DNA from: Chrysomallon squamiferum
Lineage: Eukaryota; Mollusca; Gastropoda; Neomphalida; Peltospiridae
Length of the DNA: 64,000 bases
Reading direction: 5' to 3'
Assembly: GCA_012295275.1 (NCBI GenBank)
Contig: CM022665.1
Span: forward strand, 40,038,818 to 40,102,817
Shown: piece by piece, positions 15,112 through 54,863 of the stretch
Layout: each line of letters opens with the position of its first letter
Position numbering within the stretch: the first letter of the stretch is position 1
Translations under genes and position numbers: made by a program
Notes under the pieces: generated by a model
Told to the model about the DNA's origin: nothing
What the model saw: only the letters and a program-made list of their open reading frames with translations
The model's database searches: none

Positions 15112-16263
15112 TAAAATTAAAATTAAAATAAATAAATAAATAAAAACAAAAAAAAACACAGCTAATTAACTAAATAAAATAGTATAGTAGTAGAAATAAC
15201 TGCAATGACAATGATGATAATAACGATAATTATGATGATGATGATGATAATAATATAAATAATAATAATAATAACGATGATAATGATGATGATGATGATA
15301 ATAATAATAATAACAACAACAACAACAACATCATCAAAACAACAATAGAATTTACATTCTGTATTGATTTGTTTTTCTCTCTAGTATAAACATTACACGT
15401 TCTATTTGCTACTTCAATCTGATCTGTGGAATCCAAACTCAAAACTGAATGTTGGCGTCGCTTGAGTCTCTACTGAATGTAAATTCTGGCATCAAATCAG
15501 AAAGAAACGACGACACAGCATAATAATGGAAGTGTATTGAGTATGAAAGTCAAAATTATATTAAACATAAATGACATTACAGTAATAGAGCCATTTCACT
15601 TCGATAAAACTTAAATAGAAATGTCATTTAAAGGCAATAACTAAACCAAGGCAAAAGAATGTATTACGATTTTCGACGTTACAGAGTTAAATAGTTAAAT
15701 AAATGTTCTTACATATAAGAGGTTAATAACAATCTTCTGTAAAGAAAATGGCTTACTGAGTATAAAAAAAAAAAAAAAAACTGGATATTTAAAAAAAAAG
15801 AAAAAAAAAGTTAACAATCTTAATTTACATACCATTCCTCCACCATTCGTTTGAAGTGTTTATAAAATTGCACAAAAAAACTTTCTGTTATTCATTCGTT
15901 ATTTTTCTTTCTTTCTGTTCATTTTATTTGTTCTTTATTTTTTTTTTTTTTTTTTTTTTTTTTCCGAATAGTAAAGTAAACTTCAACAAGGAATGCTAGA
16001 CTTGCCACTTTCCAATCGATTTCTTTCTCAACTATTTTTTTTTTTTTTTTTCTTTTTTTAATGTTTAATATTTTTGTTCTTTCTTTTTTTTTTTTTTATT
16101 TATTTATTTTATTTTATTTTTTTTTTTATTTATTGTTCTTTCTTTCTATTTCTTTTTTCTTTTCTTCTTCTTCTTCTAATTATTATTATTAATTAATTAA
16201 TTAATTAAAAGGAAAGACTACAAAGGTTAAAGGAAACAGAATAATAAAAACAACAACTACAAT

Positions 16264-16308
<45 letters not shown>

Positions 16309-16320
16309 AATAATAATAAT
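15060..16320. other. Low-complexity DNA
   Basis: AAT and GAT arrays at 15,068-15,112 and 15,228-15,330, T-rich blocks at 15,900-15,965 and 16,020-16,170, and an ACA array at 16,262-16,305. The less repetitive piece 15,340-15,760 has no recognisable gene. Confidence 0.75.
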
Positions 16321-16422
16321 AATTAAATGAGAAAAAAATTACTTTTGTTAAACTATGAAATCAAACATTTACGTTTTATTTTTTTATTTATTTATTTTTT
16401 TTTTTTTAATATCTTAAACCAG

Positions 16423-16509
16423 ACGAGTTTCGTTTTGCAAACATTGACTGATTTTGGTTCTGATACTGATTTCTTTAATGGTATGAGTAGAAAGAAAGAA
16501 TTCTTTAAA
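16423..16509 (+). CDS. Orphan exon candidate, 29 codons
   Basis: A long T tract and CTTAAACCAG acceptor are followed by exactly 29 open codons (TSFVLQTLTDFGSDTDFFNG and onward to KEFFK) and a GTAAGT donor at 16,510-16,515. Both ends are phase 0. The residues are mixed and unlike the flanking simple repeats. No protein family is recognised. It could pair with the phase-0 candidate at 18,087-18,131, but that link is speculation. Confidence 0.3.
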
Positions 16510-16739
16510 GTAAGTATTTAATTAACAAAGTAATTATCTCTCTGTGTTTACCTTCACGTATCAGAATGATAGTTTTCCTAACAACAAAGAATCCCCCATG
16601 AATTACTTTTAATGATTTCTGATTAATGAAATTAGGAGTTTCTAAAGCTCTTCGGCCCAAAATTTAAAAAAACACACATTTTAATAAGAGTTAAATTTGC
16701 AAGAATCAAAATATGAATATGCAGCTTTAAAGCAACTTC

Positions 16740-17640
16740 AAAATAAAAAAAATAAAAAAAAAAAAAAAAAAAAAGAAAGAAAGAAAGAAAGAACCCCAAC
16801 AAAACCAACAGAACAAAATAAAAAATAAAAACAATCGTTACAAAGTTTGAAAAAAATAAAAAATAATAAAATAAAAAGAAAAGCATTTTCAACAAGGAAA
16901 AATCTTTTGGGCAGACGTGATTATAAAAGACATTATTTCAAACAGATAAATACAAAAATAGCACTTTCTTCTTGCTCTTTGCACTGTTTTGCTCGACTTT
17001 GAGTTGCACTTTCATCACACACGTAAAAACCTTGTTACTGAAAGCCACCGAGGTGTTATTAAACAAACATATACATTCATTCTTTCACCGAGCTAATACA
17101 GGCTACGTTATTAATTTTATTTGACATTATATGGAAACAAATACGTACATTGGAAATTGCACACACATACACACAAACACACTGACATACAAACACACAC
17201 ACACACATACACGACTGAAAAAATCACGTGTTTTTTATTTACGTAATTCAATATAACAGAAAAAAAAACAGAGAAAAAAAAAAAAAACGTTGATGTATTA
17301 TTGTGTACATGGAATAGACATTTATCTGCTTTGTCGCCGCCACTAGAAAATTGATGATGAATTTTAACTTTGAGTTTACGTTTTGTTTTTTTTTTTTTTT
17401 ATTTCCGAAAAATAAAGTAAGAAAAATATCTGAGAGTAACGTTTGCCATTTCCATTTTGAAAATACATTCGAAATAGTACGTGATTCTGCGGAAGCAGAT
17501 TTCCTGTTGTTGTGGTCGAATATGTCTGCTGCAGAATAATGGATTATTATTGTTTATTTTTTCTCAGAATTAAAGAAGGAAAAAAAATCATTTATATGTA
17601 CTTTGCATGAAAAAAGAAGAAAAAAAAAACAACAACAACA
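16740..17640. other. Non-coding A-rich DNA
   Basis: A-rich and GAAA runs at 16,740-16,880, CA-rich words at 17,160-17,215 and T runs near 17,385-17,400. The open frame at 17,351-17,539 has no splice support and no motif. Confidence 0.6.
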
Positions 17641-17689
17641 ACACATCCTTTATTAAATGCGTGGGAGGAATGGCTGGGATTGAAATAAC

Positions 17690-17800
17690 CTATTAGTGCA
17701 TACAAATTGAAGAGATTTGAACATGCGACCCATCGCACCTCGTTCCAACACTGACCAGTGCTTCCCAAACGAATGGATTCGGAAAAGGTTATTCTTAATA
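17690..17800 (-). mobile_element. Possible tRNA-derived SINE remnant
   Basis: On the minus strand a box B-like GTTCAAATCTC follows a possible degenerate box A. The surrounding 110 bp is more GC-balanced than its neighbours. It is decayed, and no internal tail was found. Confidence 0.3.
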
Positions 17801-17939
17801 CATTATATTCAAAATGCTCCCTACCCCCACCCCACCCTGAGTTGCACACCCCACATTTGGAGAATTATGTGCTGGAGTTAGCGTGCATAATGTGAATTTG
17901 AATAGAAGAATCTTAACTAATGAATTAGGACTGTTTATT

Positions 17940-17992
17940 TTGTGTGTGTGCGTGCGTGTGTGTGTGTGTGTGCGCGTGTGTGTGTGCGTGCT
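17940..17992 (+). repeat. Interrupted (GT)n microsatellite
   Basis: GT repeats interrupted by GC steps. Confidence 0.95.
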
Positions 17993-18086
17993 CTTAGTCT
18001 CAAATTTAACACCAAAAAAAAAACTTCGTTGCAGCGTTCAAGTACCATTTTCATTACCGTTTGACTTTATTTTTGTTACCTTGCAG

Positions 18087-18131
18087 GTGATAACTATGTA
18101 CTCTACATCTAATTTTACTTCCAACAGACAG
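18087..18131 (+). CDS. Orphan micro-exon candidate, 15 codons
   Basis: TTTTTGTTACCTTGCAG precedes 45 open nucleotides (V-I-T-M-Y-S-T-S-N-F-T-S-N-R-Q), which end ACAG before a perfect GTAAGT donor. Both borders are phase 0. There is no family recognition. Short size makes a chance match plausible. Confidence 0.2.
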
Positions 18132-18439
18132 GTAAGTTATTTGGGCTTTGTCTTAACCTTGGCTGCAGGTTTAATATCTTTGTTATCGTTTCTTTATGGT
18201 CGAAATGTGTTACAGAAATACCTCGTTCACGTTTTGCTGCAGTAAAAATGTCAGATGTCCTGCATGTTTATGTATCGTTCTTCCACTTTGTGTGTACTTT
18301 ATCTCAAGTGTTTTGGTTCAGTCAGTAATACATTTTTCAGTTACTACATGACTAAAGTTAAGGTGCATATGTGTAAAGATAATGTATACTGAACGAATAC
18401 ATGTCAAATCTGAATAGATGGTTTATAAATAATTGACTT

Positions 18440-18487
18440 TAATTTTTATACTACTACTAGCGACACTCTTACTACAGCTACTACTAT

Positions 18488-18519
<32 letters not shown>

Positions 18520-18735
18520 GTGATATTATTACTGCTGCTGCTACTACTACTACTAATAATAATATTAACAGTAATAAGCAAAATATTAACAATAATAACA
18601 AAAAAGATCAAAATAATAGATAGAAAATAAAACCAAAACTTCCAAGGCAGACTAAAGAATAAAATAAAATAAAGCAAAGCTATACAGTATCCTCCTCACT
18701 ATAATTAAATAAATAAACAAATAAATAAATAAGTA
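18440..18735. repeat. ACT and AATA arrays
   Basis: CTA/ACT trinucleotide arrays at about 18,450-18,560, then AAT- and AAATA-rich DNA to about 18,735. This separates the gene-poor region from the probable MAN2C1 3' end. Confidence 0.9.
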
Positions 18736-18741
18736 ACAAAC

Positions 18742-19456
18742 ACACATTACTTCGACAGTTTTATTGCATATGATGAAATAGCCAAGATAAAATTTTGCTT
18801 ACAATGATAATTTCCAAAAATTTCATATAATCCAAATACATACAAAGCTAAACACTTTTTTCCCCTGTGTAACAACAGCACTGCTGAATCTGTATAATCA
18901 ATATCTGCATAAAGTAAACTTCAAGAGTTTTATAAAACAACAAAAGCAAGCATCACAAGGAGTAAATTACTTGTAAATAGTCAGCACATAATAATATTAG
19001 CTTAAAAATTATACATTATGAAGTAAATATTGTATAGCTCTTTCTATATATATATATATTGTGCATTCAGTCACTATAAACAGTGGCAAAATATGTTAAC
19101 TAGATAAATATTCTGGACAACTTCCATTTCATCAAAAAAAAAAAAAAAAAAAAAACGAAAAAACATTGCTTTTGTTCATTACTAAACACATTAGTTCACA
19201 GTTACGTTTTCATTTGAAATATTATTCAAAAAAGAATTTACTGTTTAAAAATAACAACTGTTATTTTATAGTACATGATCACAAATAATTAGGAACACAG
19301 CACATCATCTTTAAATAAATTAAACTGTCAAAAAGATTTCTAGGAAAATATATGAATAATTTCACCCAGCTCCACGTGGAATGAAAACAAAAATATAACT
19401 TTAATTCAGTTTTGCTTTTGAATTATAACTCTTTTTTTTAATTTATTTTTATTTAT

Positions 19457-19495
<39 letters not shown>

Positions 19496-19532
19496 TTAAT
19501 TATTATTATTACTATTACATTATTATTATTAT

Positions 19533-19574
<42 letters not shown>

Positions 19575-20604
19575 ATTTTAATTTTAATTTCCTGTTATTG
19601 GGGTGGGGTGGGGGAATTACCCCAATTCATTAAAAATTCATTTCCAGAATATTCAAAACAATTAACTATTCTACTCCCACATATATACTGGTTTTTAAAA
19701 GTGATGACTCGGATATATAAAAAACCAATAGTTAAAAAAATAATCTGAAAGAATTAATCATGATTGTCTGTTAGTCGCAAAGCATACGTTTTATGTAATG
19801 TAACAGCAAAATACTGGAAACGTATGGAGGACATCATGATATATGAAATAACAGATACTGAAATATGGAAGTATTACTATTTCATATTTATTTATTTATT
19901 TATTTATCCTGCAATCACTATAAACAGTGGCAAGATATGATAACCAAATAAATTACTATATTTTCGGTCATTGACCAAATCAATGGTTCATTGGAACAGT
20001 GAATATGTGTGTATATATATATATTCCAAAGTGACTTCTTTAGAGTTTAAATGCTTGTTTAGATCATTCTGAAAACAGTTTTGATTATTAAACACAATTC
20101 ATCTGACAATAACTGGCTGTTTTTGACATGACATTGTATCATTTCAAAACACTAGACTGACAAAAAACAACAATTATTACTTGTAAGCTTACAAGGTAAC
20201 TTAAAAACGTGTTTTTTTTTTACATCTGTGAATAAATTCAAAAACATTCTGCAGTACTGAATACTCAATCATTTTCAGACAAAATATTAATATTTTCATG
20301 TAATTCCATCTGGAATGCATCGCAATTGCTACATTTGGAATAACAATTGTAAGAGACTAATAATTTTATTCCACTTAACTTCTGAATAAAACAAATGTAA
20401 TGTATTTTTTTTTTAATTATTTAACTGTGAAATTTAAGCACTTTTTAGTGATATTTCAGATTTATGCTATTTTTAGCTGATATTCCAGACCTGGATCTTA
20501 TAATCAAAAAAATCAAGTATTTTCAAAAATGTTCTCGACATGAAAGAATCATTTACAAATTAAAGTTCTCAGTATAAATTTCAAAACTGGTATTAATGTG
20601 TAAA

Positions 20605-20645
<41 letters not shown>

Positions 20646-22075
20646 AAAAAAAAATGGAATTTTTTAATGTGTTCATGATTGTCTATTGACAGTAAAATGT
20701 TCACACTGCCAATAATAAAAAGTGAAAAATGCCAAGGACTTGCGTTGGTGGTCAAGATACTTTCGGCATTCAAACAACAACATATATGTCAAAATACCAA
20801 TGTCTGGCTACATATACACATACACATACTGAAAAATAACTGACAAAAAGGAATAGATTCATTTCAGTTCAAAAATGTAATCAGAAATGTAATCTAAGTT
20901 AATAAAAGCTACAAATATATTTTGCCTTTTTTCCAAAATGCTTCAAAAATGTGATTGTTTCAATTCATTATAAACAAACAGTGCAGTTAACATTTAACTT
21001 TGTACTTGAGACCAAAAACGTATCTCTGTTACTGCAAGATACCGGACTTAGCAAAAACAAACAATTAATTTTTTGTAACAATATAATGTTACACAAATAA
21101 CAAATAATTAACATCCAATAATGTTCATTTCTGGCTTCAGAAATACACAAAATCAAGTTTGCTAAATTATTAATTATAATTCAAGTCAAAGAAACCCGTT
21201 AATTATAATCATTCATGCAGTGGTGAGCAAACAACTGATTGCAAAGTGTTTTGTTGTTTGGTGCATAATGCTTCATGATCACAATGTAACTAAATATGTG
21301 CAAATATTTTATATCTGTATGTGTTATCAAATTTAACATAAATTCTTTCACACACACATGTAATGAAGACAAAGACAACAGTAAGAAAGAAAAAAAATTA
21401 CCTGAAAAACCAATACAATCTTTTCTTACAATTTCTTGGCGATTCGTGATGCATTTTTCAACAGTTCGTTTTTTTTTTTTTCAATGCGGATATGGTATCA
21501 AATAACCAAATAAATATAAATGCACTGTGCTTGGTTCCACACTCAACACAAATTTATTTCAGGAATTTAATAAATTCAAAGAGCACAAGAAAAGCCAAAA
21601 AAAAAAAAAAAATCACCTTTTATTTCTTTTTTTTTTTTTTTTTTGGTTATTGAACTTAAAACACTCTGTTAATTGCTTAGTTATCATGATTCTGACAAAT
21701 AACTTTTTAATATAAAAAAATTCATCAGAGATTCCATTTCTCTGACATAAAATTTACCAACCAATTCTTTTCTTCTGATACAAACTTCACAATAAATTTC
21801 CTTTCTTTTTATCAGTAAAAAAAAATTTGTAACAAATTCCCTTCTTTTTTTTTAATACAAAACTGAAAATGTCTTACGTGGCTTTTACTTATAAATTCTT
21901 TTTTAACAAATTCCTTTCTTTTTTACTGACACAAAATTATACAACAGCCTCATTCCATTTACTACAAAAAATTCATACAAAATATCTCTTTCTTTTTACC
22001 AATACAAAAATCACCTATGGATTTTTTAAACAAAATTTCCCAGAAGCTTCTGGAATACTGACGTCTTGATGACAT
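18742..22075 (-). other. Probable long MAN2C1 3' UTR
   Basis: Directly downstream of the MAN2C1 stop, this 3.3-kb AT-rich block has no long conserved frame. It ends with an AATAAA signal and GT-rich downstream element near 18,745, as expected for a 3' UTR. Internal features are a T run at about 19,541-19,570, a TTAG array at 19,458-19,495, a (TA)n at 20,611-20,640 and a pair of 40-bp direct repeats at 19,070-19,110 and 19,915-19,955. Shorter 3' ends are possible because other minus-strand AATAAA words occur near 21,555 and 21,620. Extent is inferred. Confidence 0.4.
18760..18765 (-). terminator. Candidate poly(A) signal for MAN2C1
   Basis: A minus-strand AATAAA is followed 15-30 nt downstream by GT-rich GTAATGTGTGTTTGTT. 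This hexamer plus downstream element fits a cleavage site near 18,745. Confidence 0.4.
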
Positions 22076-51300
<29,225 letters not shown>

Positions 51301-51500
51301 NNNNNNNNNNNNNNNNNNNNNNNNNNNNNNNNNNNNNNNNNNNNNNNNNNNNNNNNNNNNNNNNNNNNNNNNNNNNNNNNNNNNNNNNNNNNNNNNNNNN
51401 NNNNNNNNNNNNNNNNNNNNNNNNNNNNNNNNNNNNNNNNNNNNNNNNNNNNNNNNNNNNNNNNNNNNNNNNNNNNNNNNNNNNNNNNNNNNNNNNNNNN
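51301..51500. other. Assembly gap (200 N)
   Basis: Exactly 200 N, probably a placeholder of unknown true size. It cuts MAN2C1 exon 1 as seen here. The remaining 5' exons are expected within the missing DNA. Confidence 0.99.
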
Positions 51501-51504
51501 CATT

Positions 51505-51775
51505 TTTTCTCTAAAGTCTCTATCAATAGCAAAGAGCTGAAGTGGCTGACACTTTAAACTTTTATTATTATACATAATAGTAGTATTACCATTACTACTG
51601 GGTACAACAGTTGTTTTTGTTATTAATGCTTTGAATATCTGTCAATAACAGAAAACTGATGAGCGTGTGTTTTAAACTTTTATTATTATACATAATAGTA
51701 ATATTACCATTACTACTGGTACAACAGTTGTTGTTTTGTTATTATTAATGCTTTGAATATATTTGTATTCTTCTT
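51505..51775 (+). repeat. About 125-bp tandem duplication beside the gap
   Basis: Two copies share TTTAAACTTTTATTATTATA, CATAATAGTA, ATTACCATTACTACTGG, GTACAACAGTTGTT and ATTAATGCTTTGAATAT. Such repeats probably caused the assembly break. Confidence 0.9.
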
Positions 51776-52000
51776 CATTGTTTTAAGTTCAGGGTTTTGG
51801 TTTCGAGATCAGACTATTTTCATCTGGTTTTTTTTAGAAGGGACAGTGCTGAAGATGTTCCACTATTTCAGGAACAGTGCTTCAGTGGCATGTTCTGGCT
51901 TCTGCCATTCGGGGACTTTGTCGGGTGTCATAGTTTAATTTGCAGTGACTCGTTCTCCCACATGACATCATCTCTTGGAAGATGGTAGTAGCTGCTTCTG
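51776..52000. other. Unrecognised unique sequence between the genes
   Basis: A 225-bp GC-balanced block has overlapping open frames on the plus strand (ending DSFSHMTSSLGRW in one), but no splice borders or motif are convincing. It could be a worn transposable element piece. Confidence 0.4.
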
Positions 52001-52007
52001 ATGTTTA

Positions 52008-52291
52008 GTTGTGGGTGTTTTTGCAGCCATCGTATAAAGTTTTAGTACTGCATATACATCTAAGGGATTGCACTAATAGCTTCTTCTTTTCTTTTTCCAG
52101 GTCAATTCTGAATTCGACTAAAAAAAAATATATATATACATACATATATATATATATATAAATAATGTGGGTGTTTTTGCAGCCATCGTATAAAGTTTTA
52201 GTACTGCATATACATCTAAGGATTGCACTAATAGCTTCTTCTTTTTTTTTCTTTTCTTTCCAGGTGAATTCTGAATTTGACTAAAAAAAAA

Positions 52292-52322
<31 letters not shown>
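52008..52322 (+). repeat. About 157-bp tandem duplication
   Basis: Two near-identical copies starting GTGGGTGTTTTTGCAGCCAT at about 52,010 and 52,167. Each runs through AGTTTTAGTACTGCATATAC and a CTTTTCTTT tract to a (TA)n run. Confidence 0.95.
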
Positions 52323-52329
52323 TCTGTGG

Positions 52330-54290
52330 ACACAGGTAAAAAAGCACATTACACTGTTATTTAATGCTTATTTTTACAGTCACTTTTTAATTAATTGGAG
52401 CAGTCGCATTTGACAGCCTCTGACCAGAAAGTAACAATGCTGAGAGTTGTTTATTATTTACTCATTTTTCATACACATCGTGCAAATGCATTAAAAAGCT
52501 CCCGAATAATACTGAAAACAGTATTTAAGTACAGTTTTATAAATGAACGAAATATATTAAATTTCATGTTAACCGATGCTAAATAATTATTAAAAAATGA
52601 TTAGAAAATGCAGTTATTTATTATCGGTTTCACACTTTTTTTTTTTTTCTATTCACATGTAAAATGTTCAGATAGGAATGTTCTTAAAATAACTTATTAT
52701 CACACGATATCATTTTAATGTATGTATCAATAGTAAATACAAGTTGAGAATTATTTATCCGAAATCCTTCTGATTTCAGAATTTTTCAAATTTTCAATTA
52801 TCAGAATCAAATTCTAAATACCAATTCCTTTATTTTTTTATGTACAGCTTATAAAAAGCCTGCAGGAATAATTTTGTGCATAAAATAAAATCTGTGTATG
52901 AAAAACAGTCCACACACTAATATATCACCATTTCTACTGCTCAGAAAAGGTTACGGTTTGAGAATTTCAGAAAAGGGACCCTCAGCCTGCACAGTAATAG
53001 TAATACTAATGACTGTCATGTGTGATTTTGATTAGAATTTTAACTTGTGTATGCAGCTCTCAGATCTTATTATGTATGTGTGGGTTAGAGACAGTGGTTA
53101 TGTATGCGAAGGTGAAAGCAGTGGGTATATGTGTGTGTGCATCAGAGAGAGAATGGGTATGTGAATGAGAGTGAGTACGTATGTTTGTGGGTGTCTCTCT
53201 TCTGTTCATTCTCTTCAAAGAGATAGAGATACATGGAACAAACCCTTGATCGTTGCAACATCACAGGCAAGACAAAGCTTTTCCGACTTGTGTCGAACTC
53301 TGTGGAGTGAAAAACGTAGCAGTTCACCTATGTCTACCTCTGCTGGACTGGCACTTCTGAAGTTGTACAGAGAAAAATAAATAAATAAATAAATAAATAA
53401 ATAAACAAACTAATCAGTAAATAAATACATCCTGCTTGTGTGAATGAAGGCAAGAACTGTTTTAAATAACATTGATGTATTTATCAGTTTAAAACTGTTC
53501 TCTCTCTCCTCAACCCCACTCAGGAATCATGTAAAATTTATGATTTCAAACTATGATTTAGGAAACCCCTCTTACTATACTACACTATGCCTCACTATGC
53601 TATATATTATATTGTACTATTTCATGCTATTCTGTTCTATTATGCTGCGTTACGCTATAATATGCTGTGTTATGCTACCTTAAGCTGGGCCTTGCTGTGC
53701 TGTGCTATGTAATTTTTAACATAAATAAACTACTACTACTAATAAAGAACTTGAAACCCACTTTTCTTTGCTTCGATGTGTCAGTGATTTAAAACTCAAC
53801 CTCCACAAAATTTCCTGCAAATTCACTTGATATATCATGTTGAATACTTAAATTACTGCAACTCCTACAGAACTCAGAGACCTTTCAAAGGAAAAAAAAA
53901 AAAGAGATTTATTATTAGGTCTGAAAATTTTCCAAAAGGTTTAGGTTATACATTCAGATTGCGTGCGGTTATTCATTGACATTTTAAACAAGTTTGGTTT
54001 ATTTTATCAATTACTTCGTGAAGAATTACAGCATGAAGCAATCTAGGACAACATCACATTTAAATTTCTCGTGATTCATTATTTAGTAGTGGTCGTAGTA
54101 GTAGTAGTAACAATAATGACAAAGTTTGGCGACTTGACGGTATTTCACAGGACCCAGAATTGGAATATTAAGCAATTACATACATTTGATATAGCAGATT
54201 AATATAGTTACTATTTTTATTTATTTTTATTTATTTTTAAATTATATTTTTTGCTATTTAATTTTTATTTTAATTATTATTTTTAGTATT
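52330..54290. other. Intergenic DNA between MAN2C1 and CCNK
   Basis: AT-rich, with an AAAT array at 53,370-53,410 and a decayed CTATA/CTATG-type array at 53,570-53,720 related to the pentamer array at 4,985. Open frames at 53,142-53,380 overlap on both strands and have no motif. No exon of either gene could be supported here. Confidence 0.6.
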
Positions 54291-54299
54291 ATTAAAGTT

Positions 54300-54480
54300 A
54301 TTTCTAACCTTCTCTAGAATGACGCTTTAGCTCTCAAACTTTTCTGTTCCCGCCAGGAAGTATCGATTCTAACGCTGTTCGTCTGTATCCGGTTTGATAT
54401 CGCAGAACGAGACTAGTGCCGAGTTGAACGAGACTAGTAGACTGATTTCCTATATTTTGGGGACAAAAATAGGGAACATG
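54300..54480. promoter_or_regulatory. Candidate CCNK promoter / 5' UTR region
   Basis: This is the least AT-rich, least repetitive block between the divergent genes and lies 400 bp upstream of the CCNK start exon. It contains CpG-bearing words (CCCGCC, ATCGATTCTAACGC, GTATCCGG) and two AACGAGACTAGT copies 21 bp apart (54,406 and 54,427). No TATA box at a fixed place is evident. The call is positional inference. Confidence 0.35.
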
Positions 54481-54863
54481 CAATTTCGCTTTAAAATAAA
54501 AATTGTGTATGTTTCAGCATCAGACGACATTTATTAGATTAAATAAAAGGTCAGTCTAGTAATTTAAGCCAAGATTGTTTTCGGTTTTTTCTTTTTCTAA
54601 GACCGGGCTATTTACTATATTTGTATATGTAAATTGTAATGCAGGCATCACACTGTGTTTATACTGTTACTATTACTAATAAGATGAGTCGTACAACGGT
54701 TATAAATTGTAACAGACTGATACAAGTGATAGTGTCCTACTTCTAGTAGTGGTACAACTAGTAACAGCGCAATCACTGTTCGTGGTTGTCGTCATATCTG
54801 TATGAAATAAATTATATTCATAAAATAATTTTCTTTTTGTTTGTTTTAGACTGAAATTCGACA

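Noticed and set aside
54310-54345. Possible MAN2C1 first exon (minus-strand reading I-L-E-K-V-R-N resembling T-L-E-R-V-E-K)
   Set aside because: A stop lies just before it, no ATG is in frame, and the similarity is only four residues.
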